From contig JACATO010000308.1 in NCBI GenBank assembly GCA_018389105.1, positions 2,107,001-2,171,000 on the forward strand: a DNA stretch of 64,000 bases. The letters run 5' to 3'. Source of the DNA: Nautilus pompilius (lineage: Eukaryota; Mollusca; Cephalopoda; Nautilida; Nautilidae). Positions 62,301 to 64,000 of this stretch are shown here, piece after piece; position 1 is the first letter of the stretch, and every line of letters begins with the position of its first letter. Made by a program: the position numbers and the translations under genes. Below the pieces are notes generated by a model. That model was given only the letters and a program-made list of their open reading frames with translations. It did no database searches and was not told the origin of the DNA.

Positions 62301-64000
62301 GAAATAGCTAATTGCCAAATAAATAACCAAATTCTTTAAATATAATTAAAAAAAAACAGAACTTTCATACATTTTTGATTTGAATAATTTAACATTTAAT
62401 GTTCACATAAATAAAATGAGATATTGTAAAGATAAAATTTCAAGTTGTTATAAATTAAATAGAAAACATGAATGTAAGCTGCATAAATTTTCTTCTGATA
62501 CTTTAAATCTATTAGTATAAAAAAAGGCTATTGTAGATTTTTCCCTTGCATATAGGAGCTTTAAAACTAGTTTAAACTTCTATCTGGTAACAAAAAAAAT
62601 TGCACAAACATTTTTTTTTTTGATAAGTAGTATATTCATTATTCAAAAAAATTGTTCAGTTTCCATTAATTCTAATGTGATGTAGAAGTTCCAAAAATAA
62701 TTTAATTTTGCCTCTTGTAGAACCTGTTAAAAGATCTTGACTAAATTTACTGCAAACTTTCACTTAGAGAAAAAAATCTAGTGTGGAAAAATGTACCCTA
62801 CCATGTATGGAACTGTTCTTAGACTTCAATAGTCAAGAAGAATATAATTACTCCACTGGCAATAAATAGTAAGTTTAAAGCATTATAATTCCAAAGAAGA
62901 AAATTGAGTAGATAGCAAAAGTGTCATGTGCATTGTAAACAGAGCTCACAAAAAAGGAAAACTTTACTTCAAACTGAACAAAAAAACAACAAGAGCTTTG
63001 ACAACCAATCTTTAACTTGTCAAGATCTTGCATAAACTTTGTTTGTTTTTTTTTAAATTTCATGAATTCAAGAGATGTACTTAAATTAAACAATTTTTTA
63101 AACAAATAAATAATAAATAAAAAAGTACTAACCACTAGGAGTTCGGTGCATGAACACTTCGGTTACATGTCCCTGTTGCTTCTGGAAGTCTAGGTTACCA
63201 CTACTAGGTGGTGAAACCAGGACTTGATGTGGAGGTGAGGATGCAGAGGACAATGTTCTAGGAAGACTTTGATACTGGTAGTGCAAATCCTGGTCATTTG
63301 AGAACTCTTGCTTTGCTGTCTGATAAGTAGTGTACTGAGAGCTTTGCTGAAAGGGCTGAATTTGCTCAAACATGGGTCCAGGGTATGTGTTGTACTGTGT
63401 CGTGATGTGCTGACCCTGCTGCATTGGAGGTAACACTGACTGCTCCACTACAGATTCATGGTGCGAAGTCTGGTACATGTTGTATTGTGAGAACTGTGAC
63501 TCTTGCTGATTTTTCAGGTCCTGTGGAGGAGAGTGGGGTGGCGTCTGGCTTGTAGTTCGAATCAGGGGTGCTTTTTCCATTTCGATGACACCATCTGAAC
63601 GTTGGCGAGGTCTAGAGTGAGTTGGCCAATCTTTGCCATTTGAACAAGTTCGCATAAATTCCTTGCTACTTGTCCTGACAGGTGGCATCACAGGTGTGGG
63701 TGTGGTTGTTCTCTGTGGCCCTGGTGATGGGGGTGGTTTATTTGCCACATGTCTGCTCCCAGTGTGAGTTTCCGATGGCAGGTTATATGAAAACTGTGAA
63801 TTTGTAACATCAAACACAGAATCTGGTGTACCATGTCTTCGAAAAGGCTGCTGCTGGGTGCTGTAATCATCTCTGTTTGATGACTCTGCTTTGTATATTG
63901 TATATGTTATACCTTCATTTGAAGTTATGGGGCCATTGGTAAGTGAAGAGGGTGAAACCATATAAGTGTCTACAATTGCCTGTTCCTCTGCCTCACTCTG
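17228..64000 (-). CDS. TNS: Tensin, 3' portion of gene (16 exons in window, 5' end beyond right edge)
   Basis: Tensins are focal-adhesion scaffold proteins that link integrins to actin. Their C-terminal SH2 domain binds phosphotyrosine and their PTB domain binds NPxY-type integrin tails. Sixteen exons join in matching phases to give 916 codons plus TGA (936 with an alternative donor). Residues 1-620, numbered from the window edge, are a Pro/Ser/Gln-rich linker, probably disordered. Residues 636-745 form the SH2 domain, starting [10 protein letters not shown] and with FVVRDS around the phosphotyrosine-binding Arg (residue 662). Residues 775-910 form the PTB domain ([19 protein letters not shown] to NFVTKVM). 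The SH2-PTB order at the C-terminus is diagnostic of tensins. The phosphatase-like and C2 domains would lie to the right. No inactivating change was seen. Confidence 0.95.
17559..17600 (-). CDS. TNS: Tensin exon, PTB domain (42 nt)
   Basis: A 42-nt exon with acceptor TTTTCAG and donor AA|GTAAGT, phase 2 on both sides. It encodes [14 protein letters not shown] (the first and last codons are split). It joins DPEDR upstream to KIFGF downstream, as in other tensin PTB domains. Confidence 0.9.
17745..17813 (-). CDS. TNS: Tensin exon, PTB domain (69 nt)
   Basis: Acceptor TTTACAG, donor CG|GTAAGT, phase 2 on both sides. It encodes the strongly conserved stretch [20 protein letters not shown], then EDR, of the PTB domain. 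In vertebrate tensins the equivalent is a FFRRHYP motif. Confidence 0.93.
17970..18138 (-). CDS. TNS: Tensin exon, start of PTB domain
   Basis: Acceptor TTGCAG, donor AG|GTAATG, entering in phase 1 and leaving in phase 2. It encodes residues 776-831: [20 protein letters not shown], then [13 protein letters not shown] and the strand [17 protein letters not shown]. This is the first beta strand and first helix of the PTB fold, with the tensin-typical ESLTGPQA helix. Confidence 0.93.
18474..18560 (-). CDS. TNS: Tensin exon, SH2-PTB linker
   Basis: 87 nt, phase 1 on both sides, acceptor AATGTAG, donor GCAG|GTATGT. It encodes the polar linker between the two domains (residues 747-775: [20 protein letters not shown] and AAALLAHGA). 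Skipping it would keep the frame and only shorten the linker. Confidence 0.9.
19152..19229 (-). CDS. TNS: Tensin exon, end of SH2 domain
   Basis: 78 nt, phase 1 on both sides, acceptor TTTTCTAG, donor GCAG|GTATGT. It encodes [20 protein letters not shown], then LVLPEA: the final helix and strand of the SH2 fold. [17 protein letters not shown] is typical of tensins. Confidence 0.93.
19833..19928 (-). CDS. TNS: Tensin exon, SH2 domain
   Basis: 96 nt, phase 1 on both sides, acceptor AATTAAG (weak pyrimidine tract), donor TTTG|GTGAGA. It encodes [20 protein letters not shown], then [20 protein letters not shown] and the KGV-L-GC-NEP pattern are characteristic of the tensin SH2. Confidence 0.93.
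19930..21690. other. Tensin intron, nothing recognised
   Basis: AT-rich intron of about 1.8 kb without recognisable genes or repeats. Confidence 0.6.
21691..21816 (-). CDS. TNS: Tensin exon, SH2 core with phosphotyrosine-binding arginine
   Basis: 126 nt, phase 1 on both sides, acceptor ATTTCAG, donor TCAG|GTGAGT. It encodes [20 protein letters not shown], then [25 protein letters not shown] is the FLVRES-like motif; its Arg (residue 662, window numbering) contacts the phosphate. The plus-strand frame at 21627-21830 is an antisense shadow. Confidence 0.95.
22437..22520 (-). CDS. TNS: Tensin exon, start of SH2 domain
   Basis: 84 nt, phase 1 on both sides, acceptor TTCACAG, donor GATG|GTAAGT. 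It encodes [20 protein letters not shown], then [19 protein letters not shown] is the standard entry into a tensin SH2 domain. Confidence 0.93.
22521..23520. other. Tensin intron, nothing recognised
   Basis: AT-rich intron sequence. The short open frame at 22792-23001 has no recognisable similarity. Confidence 0.55.
23520..23900 (+). mobile_element. Possible mariner-like transposase relic
   Basis: Around 23612-23650 the plus strand reads [19 protein letters not shown] after one small frame shift. This resembles the HDNAPAH segment carrying the second catalytic Asp of mariner transposases, and a LPHP-like stretch follows about 25 residues later. Everything else is decayed and no termini were identified. 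Confidence 0.3.
24261..25293. repeat. Dispersed repeat copy 2 (probable non-autonomous DNA transposon)
   Basis: Partner of the block at 5.15-6.40 kb, same orientation, with many shared landmarks: AGTTAGCCAAACTT (about 24330), GACATTTGGGGTTCA (about 24607), ACTGTATACCAGC (about 24711) and GAATGTAATTGGT (about 25077). The left end contains CCTATAAGTTGATG, and the right end read on the opposite strand starts TACTATATTTTTCAGTCCAT, matching the other copy's termini. The copies differ by many substitutions and indels, so the insertions are old. It lies in a tensin intron. Confidence 0.6.
25294..26071. other. Tensin intron, nothing recognised
   Basis: AT-rich intron remainder up to the donor of the exon at 26072. 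Confidence 0.55.
26072..26238 (-). CDS. TNS: Tensin exon, linker just upstream of SH2
   Basis: 167 nt, enters in phase 2, leaves in phase 1; acceptor TTTATAG, donor GCTG|GTAAGC. It encodes residues 563-618: [20 protein letters not shown], then a Ser/Pro/Gly-rich run ending [22 protein letters not shown] is a plausible basophilic kinase site. The linker is probably disordered. Confidence 0.88.
26239..28029. other. Tensin intron with a poly-G run and a repeat-like block
   Basis: Left part of a 10.8-kb intron. It contains a 13-base G run at 27044-27056. A less AT-rich block at about 27590-27900 includes GAAACTGGAGCACCCAGAGA, which resembles a sequence common in animal SINEs and other interspersed repeats, but no termini are visible. 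The open frame at 27410-27598 is not convincing. Confidence 0.4.
28030..30065 (-). mobile_element. pogo/Tigger-type DNA transposon, inactive
   Basis: A 2.04-kb element with imperfect terminal inverted repeats: the left end is AAATGCCGTGTATTATACAT, and the right end on the opposite strand is AAGTGCCATGTATTACAAAC. Both ends are flanked by TA (28028-28029 and 30066-30067), the duplication expected for Tc1/mariner-pogo elements. Internal GGTGCGTATTATA motifs occur near both ends in inverted orientation. The minus strand carries a broken transposase. The element lies in a tensin intron in the same orientation as the host gene. Confidence 0.85.
28433..29563 (-). pseudogene. Broken pogo/Tigger transposase
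   Basis: The start is probably the ATG at 29563 ([17 protein letters not shown]). The N-terminal part contains the helix-turn-helix and CENP-B-like region, including [20 protein letters not shown] and [18 protein letters not shown]. The DDE part includes [20 protein letters not shown] (second catalytic Asp in LLLD), then [20 protein letters not shown] with MDIA (third Asp). The end is acidic ([10 protein letters not shown], stop at 28433). There are at least three frameshifts, and the NADQTP-like segment carrying the first catalytic Asp is absent, apparently deleted. It cannot encode an active enzyme. Confidence 0.82.
30066..30956. other. Tensin intron between two transposons
   Basis: AT-rich except for a GC-rich block at about 30420-30560 (GGGAGCTTGCTCCACACCGG), which contrasts with its surroundings and may be a repeat fragment. 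I do not recognise it. Confidence 0.4.
30999..31460 (-). pseudogene. C-terminal domain of the non-LTR element with Cys/His motif
   Basis: A 153-codon open frame containing [20 protein letters not shown], and [18 protein letters not shown]. The CxxC...H...C arrangement is common at the C-terminus of RNase H-bearing non-LTR polyproteins. It ends QLGRSPTE, about 20 bases before the 3' tail region. The ATG at 31460 is internal to the ancestral reading frame. Confidence 0.75.
31490..31875 (-). pseudogene. RNase H domain of the non-LTR element
   Basis: Reads [40 protein letters not shown] and [12 protein letters not shown]. The D, E and D metal-binding positions (YTDGS, E in AEQ/MEAL, SDSQ) are all visible, and [13 protein letters not shown] supplies the late His. 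A stop after SDSQLALL interrupts the frame. Confidence 0.8.
32056..32602 (-). pseudogene. Thumb/connection region of the non-LTR element
   Basis: Two overlapping frames continue the polyprotein after reverse transcriptase: [20 protein letters not shown], then, after a frameshift near 32380, [20 protein letters not shown] and [28 protein letters not shown] and the WMPWLS-like motif are typical of this position in jockey/I-like elements. Confidence 0.75.
32640..33385 (-). pseudogene. Reverse transcriptase fragment of the non-LTR element
   Basis: Reads [58 protein letters not shown], then [14 protein letters not shown] (first catalytic Asp). After a frameshift near 32810 come [20 protein letters not shown] and MFADNVALW. 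The last motif corresponds to the F/YADD box; here it is FADN, so the second of the paired aspartates is lost. The family's palm and fingers motifs are otherwise well preserved. Confidence 0.85.
33385..34150 (-). mobile_element. Second, older non-LTR reverse transcriptase relic (RTE-like)
   Basis: Heavily decayed minus-strand sequence. Around 33770-33840 it reads [18 protein letters not shown], matching the FVDFTKAFDTVN box; upstream are [25 protein letters not shown] and [14 protein letters not shown]. At 33385-33490 it reads [10 protein letters not shown] and [12 protein letters not shown], resembling the C-terminal KDTLKxSLK...WETAA region of this type of endonuclease-reverse transcriptase. 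Many stops, and the middle is deleted. It directly abuts the younger element on its left. Confidence 0.6.
34150..35905. other. Tensin intron, nothing recognised
   Basis: AT-rich intron. Several small open frames (for example 34358-34651 and 35636-35818) show no similarity I recognise. Confidence 0.5.
35906..36740 (-). mobile_element. hAT-type transposon relic, C-terminal part
   Basis: The left end carries a hAT-like terminal motif, CCAGGGGTTGCTAAATTTTT. The minus strand encodes pieces of a hAT transposase C-terminal half: [20 protein letters not shown] with TDFKKE (36418-36648), and after stops [20 protein letters not shown], then [20 protein letters not shown] (36120-36362), which is the conserved hAT dimerisation region. 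The order of fragments on the minus strand is right, but frameshifts and stops break it. Confidence 0.75.
36741..37022. other. Tensin intron remnant next to the exon
   Basis: Short AT-rich stretch between the hAT relic and the tensin exon. Nothing else is visible. Confidence 0.5.
37023..37233 (-). CDS. TNS: Tensin exon, Gln/His/Ser-rich linker
   Basis: 211 nt, enters in phase 1, leaves in phase 2; acceptor TTTTTACAG, donor GGCAG|GTAAAG. It encodes residues 493-562: [20 protein letters not shown], then [17 protein letters not shown] and [13 protein letters not shown]. The glutamine runs and low complexity fit a disordered linker. The exon sits between two hAT relics. Together with the exon at 26072 (378 nt in total) it could be skipped without shifting the frame. 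Confidence 0.88.
37234..38829. other. Tensin intron, nothing recognised
   Basis: AT-rich intron with a short CT-rich tract near 38620-38655. No genes or repeats were recognised. Confidence 0.55.
38830..40583 (-). mobile_element. hAT-type transposon relic, GTF2IRD2/ZBED-like, N-terminal and central part
   Basis: On the minus strand the right end begins with a hAT terminal motif, CCAGGGGTCAGCAACCTGTG. Transposase pieces follow in order: [15 protein letters not shown] (about 40190), [20 protein letters not shown] (about 39590), [20 protein letters not shown] with [20 protein letters not shown] (39311-39553), then [20 protein letters not shown] and [20 protein letters not shown] (38948-39307). 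The HCIIHQE and [10 protein letters not shown] boxes are typical of the hAT family from which vertebrate GTF2IRD2 and ZBED genes derive. Many stops in the N-terminal part show it is dead. Confidence 0.82.
38948..39553 (-). pseudogene. hAT transposase central fragment (best-preserved part)
   Basis: Two adjacent open stretches, 80 and 119 codons, are separated by a stop at about 39308-39310 and share one frame. They carry an NDGAQST motif (second catalytic Asp region of hAT enzymes), the conserved HCIIHQE segment, and the WLSRAKVL segment. This is part of the element at 38830-40583. Confidence 0.8.
40584..45373. other. Tensin intron, nothing recognised
   Basis: 4.8 kb of AT-rich intron with homopolymer runs (for example poly-A at 42610-42623). 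The open frames here (41966-42389, 43301-43504) show no recognisable similarity. Confidence 0.6.
45374..45526 (-). CDS. TNS: Tensin exon, linker (153 nt, phase-symmetric)
   Basis: Phase 1 on both sides; acceptor CCCGTGTAG, donor AAAAG|GTAGTT (weaker than the others). It encodes residues 442-492: [20 protein letters not shown], then [20 protein letters not shown] and [11 protein letters not shown]. Skipping this exon keeps the frame. DPLYTSIP is a plausible Tyr-phosphorylation segment. Confidence 0.85.
45527..46180. other. Tensin intron
   Basis: AT-rich intron with a T run at about 45751-45764. Nothing else was recognised. Confidence 0.5.
46181..46741. mobile_element. hAT-type MITE (non-autonomous)
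   Basis: A 561-bp element with short inverted ends: the left is CAGGGGTCAGGAATCTGCAT, and the right on the opposite strand is CAGGGGTGGGAACCTTTTAT. The flanks ACCTAGAG (46173-46180) and GACTAGGG (46742-46749) match at 5 of 8 positions, as an aged 8-bp hAT duplication would. No coding capacity. Confidence 0.65.
47006..48198 (+). mobile_element. hAT-type transposon, internally deleted
   Basis: A 1.19-kb element with inverted ends: the left is CAGGGGTTCTCAAACCATGG, and the right on the opposite strand is CAGGTATTCTCAAACTCTGT. The interior encodes only the C-terminal third of a hAT transposase, on the plus strand. Autonomous hAT elements of this type are usually more than twice this length, so the middle is probably deleted. 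The flanking 8-mers are too diverged to confirm a target duplication. Confidence 0.8.
47510..47980 (+). pseudogene. hAT transposase C-terminal fragment (uninterrupted 156 codons)
   Basis: The open frame reads [50 protein letters not shown], then [20 protein letters not shown] and the hAT dimerisation block [20 protein letters not shown] with KNKCQSQIN, ending KQAHPSH. This is the C-terminal part of ZBED5/SCAND3/FAM200-like hAT transposases. A related stretch upstream ([18 protein letters not shown], about 47459-47512) is separated by a stop and a frameshift, so the ATG at 47510 is not the ancestral start. Confidence 0.78.
48242..49369 (-). mobile_element. Tc1-like transposon (second family), decayed
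   Basis: A 1.13-kb block bounded by CAGTATTGGAAAA (left) and, on the opposite strand, CAGTACTTCAATGGAAAA (right), each next to a TA dinucleotide (48240-48241 and 49370-49371). The minus strand contains broken Tc1 transposase: [20 protein letters not shown] (about 48660-48740), [16 protein letters not shown], then [20 protein letters not shown] and [10 protein letters not shown] (about 48420-48510). HDNDPKH carries the second catalytic Asp. There are several frameshifts. Confidence 0.7.
49370..51717. other. Tensin intron, mostly featureless
   Basis: AT-rich. The segment at about 49620-49990 is less AT-rich and may be an old repeat, but I recognise no family. Small open frames here are not convincing. 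Confidence 0.45.
51718..51765 (-). CDS. TNS: Tensin micro-exon, linker (48 nt)
   Basis: 48 nt, phase 1 on both sides; acceptor ATATTTTAG, donor CAAG|GTAAAT. It encodes [16 protein letters not shown]. Its phase fits both neighbours exactly, which is the main support for such a short exon. It is a natural cassette exon because skipping it keeps the frame. Confidence 0.8.
51766..52672. other. Tensin intron
   Basis: AT-rich intron of 0.9 kb. Nothing was recognised. Confidence 0.6.
52673..52841 (-). CDS. TNS: Tensin exon, linker
   Basis: 169 nt, enters in phase 0 and leaves in phase 1; acceptor TTTTTTTACAG, donor TTCAG|GTTAGT. It encodes residues 370-425: [20 protein letters not shown], then [20 protein letters not shown] and [14 protein letters not shown] charged stretch, then a Pro-rich stretch, probably unstructured. 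Confidence 0.88.
52842..60556. other. Long tensin intron, nothing recognised apart from a small inverted repeat
   Basis: 7.7 kb of AT-rich intron. A small inverted repeat lies at 55026-55104. No coding exon with suitable splice sites and phase was found, although exons shorter than about 40 nt could have been missed. Confidence 0.5.
55026..55104. repeat. Short inverted repeat (possible miniature MITE)
   Basis: CTAGGGGCATTCAAG at the left end and, on the opposite strand, CTAGGAGCATTCAAATGAAA at the right end. About 14 of the first 15 positions pair, within a unit of only 79 bp. Internal TTCAATGAAA extends the potential fold. Confidence 0.5.
60557..60855 (-). CDS. TNS: Tensin exon, linker, with two in-frame splice donors
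   Basis: Acceptor: a T-run then TTTGGTAG, entering in phase 1. It encodes [20 protein letters not shown], then [20 protein letters not shown] and a Gln-rich end ([10 protein letters not shown]). Two donors in phase 0 follow: TTT|GTGAGT (exon low end 60617) and TTT|GTATGT (low end 60557). The longer form adds [20 protein letters not shown]. Both connect in frame to the exon at 52673-52841. The first donor matches consensus better. Confidence 0.88.
60856..63132. other. Tensin intron, nothing recognised
   Basis: AT-rich intron of 2.3 kb. No genes or repeats were recognised. Confidence 0.6.
63133..64000 (-). CDS. TNS: Tensin exon, long linker exon (continues past the window edge)
   Basis: At least 868 nt open on the minus strand, leaving in phase 1 at AGTG|GTTAGT. 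It starts [20 protein letters not shown] at the window edge; the ATG at 63961 is internal and not a start. The product is Pro/Ser/Thr/Gln-rich: [65 protein letters not shown], and [18 protein letters not shown]. Several YxxY/NxY-like tyrosines could be phosphorylated, as in tensin linkers. A large exon for the disordered middle region is usual in tensin genes. Confidence 0.92.

Overview
The window looks like nuclear DNA from an animal, most likely an invertebrate. It is AT-rich, the genes are split by introns of up to about 11 kb with canonical GT-AG splice sites, and the introns are full of old DNA transposons and non-LTR retroelements. No bacterial operons, CRISPR arrays or phage genes are present. 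I cannot name the species. The transposon mix (Tc1, pogo/Tigger, hAT, piggyBac, non-LTR elements, a tRNA-derived SINE) would suit a mollusc or another bilaterian invertebrate, but that is a guess.

Two host genes converge. The right-hand one occupies about 17.2-64.0 kb on the minus strand and is the 3' portion of a tensin gene. I could place 16 coding exons with matching splice phases; together they read 2,751 nt without interruption to a TGA stop, giving 916 residues in the shorter form. The N-terminal half lies in a long, Pro/Gln/Ser-rich linker. The C-terminal half holds the diagnostic SH2 domain followed by a PTB domain. The phosphatase-like and C2 domains typical of tensins would lie beyond the right edge.

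The left-hand gene, at about 1.08-12.6 kb on the plus strand, is the 3' part of a helical, coiled-coil-like protein that I do not recognise. Four exons join in frame, and there is a candidate terminal exon at 12.55 kb.

Mobile elements, left to right: a Tc1-like 3' half (1-813); one copy of a paired dispersed repeat (5.1-6.4 kb); a piggyBac-like relic (9.35-10.8 kb); a GC-rich tRNA-derived SINE (13.1-13.5 kb); a second, tRNA-like poly-A insertion (14.2-14.4 kb); a possible mariner relic (23.5-23.9 kb); the second copy of the dispersed repeat (24.3-25.3 kb); a pogo/Tigger element with TA duplications (28.03-30.07 kb); an RNase H-bearing non-LTR retrotransposon (30.96-33.39 kb) abutting a second reverse-transcriptase relic (33.39-34.15 kb); two hAT relics on either side of a tensin exon (35.9-36.7 and 38.8-40.6 kb); and a close cluster of hAT MITE, hAT and Tc1-like elements (46.2-49.4 kb).

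I found no clearly novel system. The best leads are the shared 3' tail of the SINE and the non-LTR element, the resemblance of the Tc1-like element to a family known from fishes and lampreys, an alternative splice donor in tensin, and the unrecognised coiled-coil gene.
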